Assembly (NCBI RefSeq): GCF_022213065.1 | Contig: NZ_JAKLJA010000009.1 | Span: 124,001 to 188,000 of the forward strand | Source of the DNA: Paraburkholderia tagetis | Lineage (GTDB): Bacteria; Pseudomonadota; Gammaproteobacteria; Burkholderiales; Burkholderiaceae | DNA: 64,000 bases | Direction: 5' to 3' | In this document: in pieces, positions 46,997 through 55,001 of the stretch | Numbering within the stretch: the stretch's first letter is position 1 | Layout: the number at the start of each line of letters is the position of its first letter | Notes under the pieces: model-generated | The model's input: the letters and a program-made list of their open reading frames with translations, nothing else | The model's database searches: none | What the model was told of the DNA's origin: nothing | Position numbers and translations under genes: made by a program

Positions 46997-48421
46997 CTAC
47001 ACCGCCCAACTGAAAATCTTGCCGGGGTTCATCAGATTGTGCGGATCGAGTGCGTGCTTGATGGCGCGCATCGTGTCGATCGTATCGGCGCCGTGCTCCT
47101 CCACGAGGAAGTCCATCTTGTGCAGCCCCACGCCGTGCTCGCCCGTGCAGGTGCCGTCCATCCGGATCGCGCGCTGCACGATGCGGTGGTTCAGGCGTTC
47201 GGCTTCCTCGATTTCCTCGGGCTTGTCCGGATCGATGAGGATCGCGACGTGGAAATTGCCGTCGCCCACGTGGCCCACGATCGGGCAGGGCAGCGGCGAA
47301 GCCTTGAGGTCGGCCTCGGTCTCCACCACGCATTCGGCGAGGCGCGAGATCGGCACGCAGACGTCCGTCGTCACGGCGCGGCAGCCGGGCTTGAGCTGCA
47401 GCATCGCGAAGTAGGCGCTGTGGCGCGCGTTCCACAGGCGGTTGCGGTCTTCGGGGCGCGTGGCCCATTCGAAACCTTCGCCGCCGTTTTGCGCGGCCAG
47501 CTCCTGCACGAGCTGCGCCTGCTCTGCCACGCCGGCTTCGGTGCCATGGAACTCGAAGAAGAGCGTGTGCTTTTCGCGCAGCGTCAGATTCGAATGACGA
47601 TTGATCGCGCGCACCGCGAGCGAATCGATGAATTCCACGCGCGCGATCGGCACGCCCATCTGGATCGTCTCGATGACCGTGCGCACGGCCTCGGCCATCG
47701 ACCCGAACGCGCACACCGCCGCGGACACCGCTTCGGGCTGCGGATAGAGCCGCAGCGTGATTTCGGTGATCACGCCGAGCGTGCCTTCGGAGCCTACGAA
47801 AAGACGCGTGAGGTCGTACCCCGCCGACGACTTGCGCGCGCGCGTGCCGGTCTTGACGACGCGGCCGTCCGCGAGCACGGCGGTGAGGCCGAGCACGTTC
47901 TCGCGCATCGTGCCGTAGCGCACGGCGTTGGTGCCGGAGGCGCGCGTTGCCGACATGCCGCCGATGCTCGCGTCCGCGCCCGGGTCGATCGGGAAGAAGA
48001 GGCCGGTGTCGCGCAGCGCTTCATTCAATGCCTTGCGCGAGATGCCGGGCTCGACGGTGACGGTGAGGTCTTCGGCGTTGATCGACAGCACGCGGTTCAT
48101 CTGCGAGAGGTCGATCGAGACGCCGCCCTGGACCGCGAGCAGATGGCCTTCGAGCGACGAGCCGTTGCCATACGGAATGATCGGCACGCCATATTGCGCG
48201 CACAGTTTCACGATGGACTGGATCTCTTCGGTGTTATGCGCGAAGACGACGGCGTCGGGCAGTTGCGGGTCGAACGGCGATTCGTCGCGGCCATGATGGG
48301 TGCGTACGGCTTCGGACGTGGAGACGCGTTCGCCGAACGCGCTGCGCAGTGTGTCGAGGAGATCGGTGGGGAACGGGCGGCGAGGAACGGACGTACGGGC
48401 CAGCGGCGCGGGGTGGTTCAC
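46997..48421 (-). CDS. dld: FAD-binding D-lactate dehydrogenase / glycolate-oxidase-like protein
   Basis: A 474-residue FAD-linked oxidase related to GlcD but distinct. It has YGNGSSLEGHLLAVQGGVSI, GGMSATRASGTNAVRYGTMR, FVGSEGTLGVITEITLRLYP, GHVGDGNFHVAI and TGEHGVGLHKM. These fit the cytochrome-linked D-lactate dehydrogenase (DLD) type; a 2-hydroxyglutarate-type substrate cannot be excluded. It lies 147 bp upstream of glcD on the same strand, so it may share induction with glycolate metabolism. Confidence 0.85.
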   Translation of the reverse strand: MNHPAPLARTSVPRRPFPTDLLDTLRSAFGERVSTSEAVRTHHGRDESPFDPQLPDAVVFAHNTEEIQSIVKLCAQYGVPIIPYGNGSSLEGHLLAVQGGVSIDLSQMNRVLSINAEDLTVTVEPGISRKALNEALRDTGLFFPIDPGADASIGGMSATRASGTNAVRYGTMRENVLGLTAVLADGRVVKTGTRARKSSAGYDLTRLFVGSEGTLGVITEITLRLYPQPEAVSAAVCAFGSMAEAVRTVIETIQMGVPIARVEFIDSLAVRAINRHSNLTLREKHTLFFEFHGTEAGVAEQAQLVQELAAQNGGEGFEWATRPEDRNRLWNARHSAYFAMLQLKPGCRAVTTDVCVPISRLAECVVETEADLKASPLPCPIVGHVGDGNFHVAILIDPDKPEEIEEAERLNHRIVQRAIRMDGTCTGEHGVGLHKMDFLVEEHGADTIDTMRAIKHALDPHNLMNPGKIFSWAV

Positions 48422-48601
48422 GCGGGGGTCTCCTTCGTTTGAACGTAATATTCAGCGCGTTTCATTTTACGCTCAAGGTTCGCTAGCGCGTCCTGCCGCC
48501 TGCGACGCGTTCGGGAATCGGCCCCGGGGCACGCGGGACACGCCCGGCTTTCGCGCGCGACAATGGCCATTCCACCTGTTTGCTATTCGGAGAGACACAT
48601 C

Positions 48602-49216
48602 ATGGGCAACCGCCTGAGCAAGATCGCCACGCGCACCGGCGACGACGGCACGACGGGCCTCGGCGACGGCAGCCGCGTGCGCAAGGACGACACGCGCATC
48701 GCCGCGATCGGCGAGGTCGACGAACTGAATTCGCACATCGGCGTGCTGCTGTGCGAGACGCTGCCCGACGACGTGCGCGCCGCGCTCACGGCGATCCAGC
48801 ACGACCTGTTCGACCTGGGCGGCGAGTTGTGCATGCCAGGACACGCCATCGTCACGGACGCGCACCTCGCGCGCCTCGACGGCTGGCTTGCCGAGTACAA
48901 CGCCACGCTGCCGCCGCTCAAGGAGTTCATCCTGCCAGGCGGCTCGCGCGCGGCGGCGCTCGCGCATGTTTGCCGCACCGTGTGCCGGCGCGCGGAGCGC
49001 CTGATCGTGGCGCTCGGCGCCGAGCAGGAGGCCCGTGCGGCGAGTCCATCCGACGCGCCGCTCGTGCAAATGCCGCGCCGCTACGTGAACCGGCTCTCCG
49101 ACCTGATGTTCGTGTTCGCGCGCGTGCTCAACCGCGCGGCAGGCGGTGCCGATGTGCTCTGGCGCCACGACCGCGGTGCAACAAATGGATTGCCCGACAC
49201 TGGCTCGGAAGAATAA
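48602..49216 (+). CDS. PduO-type cob(I)alamin adenosyltransferase
   Basis: A 204-residue enzyme that makes adenosylcobalamin. Starts at ATG 48602 (MGNRLSKIATRTGDDGTTGL), with GAGAGA upstream. Conserved features: TRTGDDGTTGLGDGSRVRKD (ATP-binding N-terminus), GEVDELNSHIGV, FILPGGSRAAALAHVCRTVC, RRAERL and YVNRLSDLMFVFARVLN. The last residues (TNGLPDTGSEE) are variable. No other cobalamin genes are in view. Confidence 0.93.
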   Translation: MGNRLSKIATRTGDDGTTGLGDGSRVRKDDTRIAAIGEVDELNSHIGVLLCETLPDDVRAALTAIQHDLFDLGGELCMPGHAIVTDAHLARLDGWLAEYNATLPPLKEFILPGGSRAAALAHVCRTVCRRAERLIVALGAEQEARAASPSDAPLVQMPRRYVNRLSDLMFVFARVLNRAAGGADVLWRHDRGATNGLPDTGSEE

Positions 49217-49349
49217 AGGGATCGAAGCGAAGCGGCTGAAGAACAGCGCGCGGCCTGCAAATCCGGCCACCGATCCCGCTCGTCGTCCGCAATCAGGACA
49301 ATTCAGGAAAATGCTGGGGTGCGACAAAATGCCTGGCCGGCGTGTCTCT

Positions 49350-49378
49350 TTAAACATGTATCGTATCTGCATGTTTAA
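49350..49378. promoter_or_regulatory. Probable NsrR operator in front of hmp
   Basis: A 9-bp inverted repeat, TTAAACATG / CATGTTTAA, with an 11-base spacer. Inside it the 17 bases at 49356-49372 (ATGTAT ... GCAT) match most positions of the known NsrR consensus (ATGYATTTNAAATRCAT). It ends 15 bases before the hmp ATG, so a bound nitric-oxide-sensitive repressor would block transcription. Confidence 0.65.
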
Positions 49379-49393
49379 CAAGGAGAAGCCGCA

Positions 49394-50599
49394 ATGACTG
49401 CGCTCACCGCTGACCAGATCGCCCGCGTCAAGGCCACCGCGCCCGTTTTCGCCGAACATGGCGCTACCATCACGAAGCACTTCTACAAGCGGATGTTCAA
49501 GGCGCATCCGGAACTGAAGAACATCTTCAACCAGACGCACCAGAAGAGCGGCAGCCAGCCCGAAACGCTCGCCCGCGCGGTCTACGCATACGCGGCGAAT
49601 ATCGACAACCTCGGCGCGCTCGGCGGCGCGGTCTCGCACATCGCGAACAAGCACGCGAGCCTGAACATCCGTCCGGAGCACTATCCGATCGTCGGCCGTC
49701 ACTTGCTGGGTGCCGTGGTGGACGTGCTCGGCGAAGCCGTCGATCAACCCACGCTCGATGCCTGGGCGGTTGCCTACGAGCAACTCGCGAACATCATGAT
49801 CGGTGCGGAGGCGAAGCTCTATGAAGCGGCGCCGTGGAGCGGCTTCCGTCCGTTCAAGGTGATGCGCAAGCACATCGAAAGCGACGAAATCACCTCGTTC
49901 TATCTCGCGCCCGCCGACGGCGCGCCGGCCGGCGGCTTCGAGCCGGGCCAGTACGTGAGCGTGACGCGCTATGTCGACAAGCTGGGCGTCGATCAGCCGC
50001 GCCAGTACAGCCTCTCCGACGCGCCGCACGGTCGCTGGCTGCGCATCTCGGTCAAGCGTGAAGACGGCCGCGGCGGAGTGGAGCCGGGCCACGTCTCGAA
50101 CCTGATGCATGCCGGTGTGGAAGAGGGCGCGGTCGTGCACGTGAGCGCGCCGATGGGCGAATTCAAGCTCGATCGCAAGAAGACCACGCCGGTCGTGCTG
50201 ATGAGTGGCGGCGTGGGCATCACGCCGATGGTGTCGATGCTCGCCACGTTGATGGCCGAGCGCAGCGAGCGCAAGGTGACCTTTGTGCATGCTTGCCGCG
50301 ACAAGCGCGTACATGCGTTCCAAAGCTGGCTGCGCCATAACTCGGCCGAGCATCCGAACGTCAAGTGCGTGGTGTTCTACGAGGAAGTGGGCGCGTACGA
50401 CCGCGTGGGCGTTGACTACGACTTCGAAGGTCGCGTTGATCTCGATCGCATTGCCGCCGACGCAATCCTGCCGGATGCCGACTACTACGTCTGCGGCCCG
50501 GTCGCGTTCATGCGCGCGCAGCGCGACGCGCTCGTCGAGCGCGGCGTGGATCCTGCACGCATCCACACGGAAATCTTCGGCTCGGGCATGCTCGATTGA
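49394..50599 (+). CDS. hmp: Flavohaemoprotein / nitric oxide dioxygenase Hmp
   Basis: A 401-residue enzyme converting NO and oxygen to nitrate. Starts at ATG 49394 with AAGGAGAAG in front. The globin domain (about 1-140) carries the proximal His region (RPEHYPIVGRHLLGAVVDVL). The FAD domain has PRQYSLSDAPHG (RxYS motif), and the NAD domain has VLMSGGVGITPMVSMLATLM and the C-terminal YYVCGPVAFM. Regulation by NsrR is suggested by the operator in front. Confidence 0.96.
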   Translation: MTALTADQIARVKATAPVFAEHGATITKHFYKRMFKAHPELKNIFNQTHQKSGSQPETLARAVYAYAANIDNLGALGGAVSHIANKHASLNIRPEHYPIVGRHLLGAVVDVLGEAVDQPTLDAWAVAYEQLANIMIGAEAKLYEAAPWSGFRPFKVMRKHIESDEITSFYLAPADGAPAGGFEPGQYVSVTRYVDKLGVDQPRQYSLSDAPHGRWLRISVKREDGRGGVEPGHVSNLMHAGVEEGAVVHVSAPMGEFKLDRKKTTPVVLMSGGVGITPMVSMLATLMAERSERKVTFVHACRDKRVHAFQSWLRHNSAEHPNVKCVVFYEEVGAYDRVGVDYDFEGRVDLDRIAADAILPDADYYVCGPVAFMRAQRDALVERGVDPARIHTEIFGSGMLD

Positions 50600-50637
50600 G
50601 GTCAGGCGGCGTCTGCGGTTACTGCTGCCGCAGATGC

Positions 50638-50665
50638 AAAAAAAGCCCGGCGGACAGCGCCGGGC
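50638..50665 (-). terminator. Probable terminator for the aroG transcript
   Basis: A 7-bp stem (GCCCGGC / GCCGGGC) with loop GGACAGC. On the minus strand it is followed by a run of seven T. It is the second hairpin behind aroG. Confidence 0.6.
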
Positions 50666-50702
50666 GAACTGGAAGATCCGATTCGGCTGATTCAGCGGAT
50701 CG

Positions 50703-50735
50703 AAAAAAACGCCCGGCGAAAATCGGGGCGTTTTT
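50703..50735. terminator. Bidirectional terminator between hmp and aroG
   Basis: A 10-bp stem (AAAAACGCCC / GGGCGTTTTT) with an 11-base loop, A run and T run on either side. The two genes converge here. Confidence 0.85.
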
Positions 50736-50779
50736 CGTTGATGAGCGATGCAAAAACGCTCAGTTTCCCTCAGTTGCGC

Positions 50780-51853
50780 TCAGTTGCCGCTGCCGCGCGC
50801 GACGCGGCGCTGCTTGACCGCATCGGCGAGCCCTTCGAGCACGCCCACGCTTTCGTCCCAGCCGATGCACGCATCGGTGATGCTCTGGCCGTAGGTCAGC
50901 GCGCAGCCTTCCTTCAGATCCTGGCGGCCCGCCACGAGGTGCGACTCCACCATCACGCCGACGATGCGCTCGTCGCCCGCCGCCACCTGGCGGCCGATGT
51001 CGGCGCAGACCGGAATCTGGTTCTCGTGCTTCTTCGAGCTGTTCGCGTGGCTCGCGTCGATCATCAGGCGCGCCGCGAGCCCGGCCTTGCCGATGTCGCT
51101 GCACGCGACGTCCACGCTTGGCGCGTCATAGTTCGGCGTCTTGCCGCCGCGCAGGATCACGTGGCAGTCCTCGTTGCCGGCCGTCGAGACGATGGCCGAG
51201 TGGCCGCCCTTCGTCACCGAGAGGAAATGGTGCGGCTGCGAGGCGGCCTTGATCGCGTCCACGGCGATTTTCACGTTGCCGTCCGTGCCGTTCTTGAAGC
51301 CGACCGGGCACGAGAGGCCCGAAGCCAGCTCGCGGTGCACCTGCGACTCCGTCGTGCGCGCGCCGATCGCGCCCCACGAAACGAGGTCGGCGATGTACTG
51401 CGGGCTGATCATGTCGAGGTACTCGGTGCCCGCCGGCAGACCCAGCTCGTTGATCGAGACCAGCAGCTCGCGCGCGGTGCGCAGGCCGTCGTTGATCTTG
51501 AAGCTGTTGTCCATGTACGGATCGTTGATGAGGCCCTTCCAGCCCACCGTCGTGCGCGGCTTTTCGAAGTACACGCGCATCACGATCTCGAGCTCGTTCT
51601 TGAAGCGCTTGCGCTGCTCAACGAGCTTGTTCGCGTATTCGAGCGCGGCCTTGGTGTCGTGAATCGAGCACGGTCCGACGATGACGATGAGGCGATCGTC
51701 CATGCCGTGCAGGATGCGGTGCATGGCGCGGCGCGATTCGAAGATCAGCGTCGACGCGGCTTCCGAGCACGGGAACTCGCGGATCAGGTGTGCGGGCGGC
51801 GTGAGTTCCTTGAGTTCGCGGATGCGGACATCGTCGGTATTGTGCGGGGGCAT
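50780..51853 (-). CDS. aroG: 3-deoxy-7-phosphoheptulonate synthase (DAHP synthase), type I
   Basis: A 357-residue enzyme for the first step of aromatic amino acid synthesis, from phosphoenolpyruvate and erythrose 4-phosphate. Starts at ATG 51853 (MPPHNTDDVRIRELKELTPP). Signatures: VIVGPCSIHDTKAALEYA, MRVYFEKPRTTVGWKGLIND, GARTTESQVHRELASGLS, VGFKNGTDG and MIDASHANSSKKHENQ. Feedback residues (Phe or Tyr sensitivity) cannot be decided here. Confidence 0.95.
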   Translation of the reverse strand: MPPHNTDDVRIRELKELTPPAHLIREFPCSEAASTLIFESRRAMHRILHGMDDRLIVIVGPCSIHDTKAALEYANKLVEQRKRFKNELEIVMRVYFEKPRTTVGWKGLINDPYMDNSFKINDGLRTARELLVSINELGLPAGTEYLDMISPQYIADLVSWGAIGARTTESQVHRELASGLSCPVGFKNGTDGNVKIAVDAIKAASQPHHFLSVTKGGHSAIVSTAGNEDCHVILRGGKTPNYDAPSVDVACSDIGKAGLAARLMIDASHANSSKKHENQIPVCADIGRQVAAGDERIVGVMVESHLVAGRQDLKEGCALTYGQSITDACIGWDESVGVLEGLADAVKQRRVARGSGN

Positions 51854-52336
51854 GTCGTTTTCTCCTGATCCTGTGTGTAGCCTGTATGTCGCGTGCCGGC
51901 GGTTGCCCGGAGGCGATGCTTCGAAAATCGGTTAAATGAAAATTGCTGCTCGGTGACGTGCGGTTACGTGGAAGGCAAAAAAAAACCGCCAGACTTTGCT
52001 GGCGGTTTTTCGTGTATTCGGGGTCCTGCGCGTACTATCAACCCTCTCGATCCGCCAGCGGTCTGAGATACCAAAAAAAGTAAAAGTAAAACTTCGTGGC
52101 GAACATGGCGGGTTGCTTGTCTGCTTACGGGTAACGGGTTCGTTACATCGAAAAGGGTGATTGCCTTTATACCCCGAGGTTCTCGTGGCTGGCAAGCTGG
52201 GTCGAACAAAAATGCGGGCTTTCCGCGACATTTTGGTATTGCATGCAGAAAATCCGCGCGGCGATGCGGGTTTTCCGCATCGCCGCGCATGAATCCTGCA
52301 GTTCGGCGGCCTCCCGGCGGAGAGACGCCTGGTCGT
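51854..52336. promoter_or_regulatory. Intergenic region between aroG and tldD
   Basis: About 480 bp with no supported gene. It contains the tldD terminator at 51977-52010 and an A-rich stretch around 52070-52090 that is unusual for this DNA. The aroG promoter must lie between the terminator and 51854. Confidence 0.6.
51977..52010 (-). terminator. Terminator behind tldD
   Basis: A 12-bp stem (AAAAACCGCCAG / CTGGCGGTTTTT) with loop ACTTTG and a nine-A run on the left. It sits about 330 bp behind the tldD stop. Since it also reads in front of aroG, it might instead act as a leader structure, but the simple reading is a terminator. Confidence 0.75.
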
Positions 52337-53803
52337 TTAGACCGTGCCGCCCACCGTCATGCGGTCGATGCGCAGCGTCGGCTGGCCCACGCCCACGGGC
52401 ACGCTCTGGCCCTCCTTGCCGCACACGCCCACGCCCGAGTCGAGGCGCATGTCGTTGCCGATCATGCTCACGTACTTGAGCGATTCCGGGCCGCTGCCGA
52501 TCAGCGTCGCGCCCTTCACGGGGTAGGTGATCTTGCCGTCCTCGATCATGTATGCCTCGGAGGCCGAGAACACGAACTTGCCGTTGGTGATGTCGACCTG
52601 GCCGCCGCCGAAGTTCACGGCATAAAGGCCGTTCTTCACCGAAGCGATGATCTCCTGCGGATCCTTGTCGCCGTTGAGCATGTAGGTGTTGGTCATGCGC
52701 GGCATCGGCAGCGCGGCGTACGACTCGCGGCGCGCGTTGCCGGTCACGGGCATCTTCATGAGGCGCGCGTTGAGCGAGTCCTGGATGTAGCCCTTGAGAA
52801 TGCCGTCCTCGATCAGCGTCGTGCACTGCGTGGGGTTGCCTTCGTCGTCGATGTTGAGCGACCCGCGGCGGTTGGGCAGCGTGCCGTCGTCGACCACCGT
52901 GACGCCCTTGGCGGCCACGCGCTGGCCGATCTGGCCCGCGAACGCCGACGAGCCCTTGCGGTTGAAGTCGCCTTCCAGGCCGTGGCCGATGGCTTCGTGC
53001 AGCAGCACGCCGGGCCAGCCCGGGCCGAGCACGACGGACATCGCGCCAGCCGGAGCCGGGCGCGCTTCCAGATTGACGAGCGCCGCGTGCACGGCGTCGT
53101 CGACGTACTTCGAGAGAATGTCGTCGGTGAAGTAGCCGTAGTCGAAGCGGCCGCCGCCGCCGCCGTTGCCGATTTCGCGGCGGCCGTTCTGCTCGGCGAT
53201 CACCGTGACCGAGACGCGCACGAGCGGGCGGATGTCGGCGGCGAGCGCGCCGTCGCTGCGCGCGACCAGCACCACGTCGTATTCACCCGCGAGCGCGGCC
53301 ATCACTTGGGTGACGCGCGGGTCGCGGCCACGCGCCATCTGCTCGATGCGCTCGAGCAGCTTCACCTTTTCGGTGGCTTCGAGCGAGGAAAGCGGATCGG
53401 AGGGCAGATACAGATCGCGGCCCGCGATGCCCGTGAGCGAGGTGGCCACCTTGATCTTCTGCTTGCCGCCGCCGGCCTGCGCGATCGAGCGCGTGGCGAT
53501 GGCCGCCTGGCGGATCGCCTCGGGCGAGAGGTCGTCGGAATAGGCGAAGGCGGTGCGCTCGCCGGAGACGGCGCGCACGCCTACACCCTGGTCGATGCTG
53601 AAGCTGCCCGACTTGACGATGCCTTCCTCCAGGCTCCAGGCCTCGCTGCGCGTGGTCTGGAAGTAGAGGTCGGCGTAGTCGACGCGGTGCGTGAAAATCT
53701 CGCCGAGCGTGCGCGTGAGCACTGCCTCGTCGAGGCCGTAGGGCGTAAGGAGCAGGTCCTTCGCGGTCGCCAGATTGCGGATGCCGGGTTCGATGATATT
53801 CAT
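52337..53803 (-). CDS. tldD: Metalloprotease TldD
   Basis: A 488-residue protein starting at ATG 53803 ([20 protein letters not shown]). The zinc site is in [20 protein letters not shown] (HExxxH). With TldE (PmbA) it cleaves unfolded peptides and matures small natural products such as microcin B17; in most bacteria its substrates are unknown. The pmbA partner is not in this window. It is followed by a terminator and preceded by the Nit2-type gene, 108 bp away in the same direction. Confidence 0.95.
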   Translation of the reverse strand: MNIIEPGIRNLATAKDLLLTPYGLDEAVLTRTLGEIFTHRVDYADLYFQTTRSEAWSLEEGIVKSGSFSIDQGVGVRAVSGERTAFAYSDDLSPEAIRQAAIATRSIAQAGGGKQKIKVATSLTGIAGRDLYLPSDPLSSLEATEKVKLLERIEQMARGRDPRVTQVMAALAGEYDVVLVARSDGALAADIRPLVRVSVTVIAEQNGRREIGNGGGGGRFDYGYFTDDILSKYVDDAVHAALVNLEARPAPAGAMSVVLGPGWPGVLLHEAIGHGLEGDFNRKGSSAFAGQIGQRVAAKGVTVVDDGTLPNRRGSLNIDDEGNPTQCTTLIEDGILKGYIQDSLNARLMKMPVTGNARRESYAALPMPRMTNTYMLNGDKDPQEIIASVKNGLYAVNFGGGQVDITNGKFVFSASEAYMIEDGKITYPVKGATLIGSGPESLKYVSMIGNDMRLDSGVGVCGKEGQSVPVGVGQPTLRIDRMTVGGTV

Positions 53804-53911
53804 GCGCTCAGTAAGCTTGTTAAGCAATCTCGGTAAGCAGTGGCTGTTGGATTAGATTCGGGCGTAGCGTCCTGAAATCAAGCGCTTCGGTTGCTGTTCC
53901 AGAATGGCGTG

Positions 53912-54793
53912 TCAGGGGCAATCGAGCACGCGGTGCCGCCACGCCGGCAGGCTCGCGCGCACGGCGGCCATGCGTTCGAGGTCGATGTCGCCGATCACCA
54001 CGCCGGGATTTTCGTCGCGCACATCGACAATCTCGCCCCACGGGTCGATCAGCATGCTATGGCCCCAGGTGCGGCGGCCGTTCTCGTGCTGGCCGCCTTG
54101 CGCCGCAGCGAGCACGTAGCACTGGTTCTCGACCGCCCGGGCGCGCAGCAGGATTTCCCAGTGCGCGCGGCCCGTGGTGTACGTGAACGCGGACGGCACC
54201 ACCATCAGCGCGCAGTCTCCCATGCGCCGGTAAAGCTCGGGAAAGCGCAGATCGTAGCAGACCGACAGCCCGACGCGGCCGAACGGCGCGTCGAAGGTGC
54301 GCACCTCGGCGCCGGGGCGGATCGTGCGCGCCTCGTCGAACGATTCGGTGCCTTTTTCGAAGCTGAAGAGGTGGATTTTGTCGTAGCGCGCCCGCTCGGC
54401 GCCGCTCGGGTCGAACACGAGCGTGGTGTTCAGCACGCGGGTTTCCTCTGGCGCTTTTAGTGGCAGCGTGCCGCCGATGATCCACACGCCGTGGCGCTTC
54501 GCGGCATCGGCGAGAAAACGCTGGATCGGGCCGTCTCCGTAGGCTTCGCGGATGGCGAGCTTGTCGTGCTCCTTGTGGCCCATGAAGCAGAAGTATTCGG
54601 GCAGCAGCACGAGGCGCGCGCCCTGGCTCGCAGCCTGCGCGATCAGGCGCCCGGCGTCGGCCAGGTTGCGCTCGCGATCGGGCGTGCTGACCATCTGCAA
54701 CGCGGCGACGCGCGTGACGCGAAGTGGCGTGGCAGTCGGCGCGGCGGTCGAATCGCTGGAGGCGGGCGTTGCGGGAGAGGGCTTATCGCTCAT
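53912..54793 (-). CDS. Nit2-type carbon-nitrogen hydrolase (deaminated glutathione amidase-like)
   Basis: A 293-residue nitrilase-superfamily enzyme starting at ATG 54793 (MSDKPSPATPASSDSTAAPT). The catalytic triad is visible: Glu in LVLLPEYFCFMGHKEHDK, Lys in ARYDKIHLFSFEKGTESFDE and Cys in GLSVCYDLRFPELYRRMGDC. The pattern FSFEKGTESFDE is typical of the Nit1/Nit2 branch that removes the ammonia from deaminated glutathione. The first 25 residues are low complexity. It is upstream of tldD. Confidence 0.9.
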   Translation of the reverse strand: MSDKPSPATPASSDSTAAPTATPLRVTRVAALQMVSTPDRERNLADAGRLIAQAASQGARLVLLPEYFCFMGHKEHDKLAIREAYGDGPIQRFLADAAKRHGVWIIGGTLPLKAPEETRVLNTTLVFDPSGAERARYDKIHLFSFEKGTESFDEARTIRPGAEVRTFDAPFGRVGLSVCYDLRFPELYRRMGDCALMVVPSAFTYTTGRAHWEILLRARAVENQCYVLAAAQGGQHENGRRTWGHSMLIDPWGEIVDVRDENPGVVIGDIDLERMAAVRASLPAWRHRVLDCP

Positions 54794-55001
54794 CGACGGC
54801 TCTTGAATGAACAGAAAAGGGTGGTCCCGGGAACGGTGCGTCGTGTGGCGCAATCCTCGGCACAGACTCGCATGCTCCGTGCCCGGCAGGCGGCGGCCCT
54901 GGCCGCATCGGTGGCCCCGGCGGCCTCGGTGGCTTCGGTGACATCGGCCATCGGAGTCCGGCGCGAGGGCGCGCGGCGAGCCGATGGGTCTCTCAGGTCT
55001 C

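Noticed and set aside
42617..48442. 1941-residue plus frame opposite the glc genes
   Set aside because: Composition is His/Arg/Ala-rich without any domain; it is the mirror of four well-defined minus-strand genes (glcF, glcE, glcD, dld).
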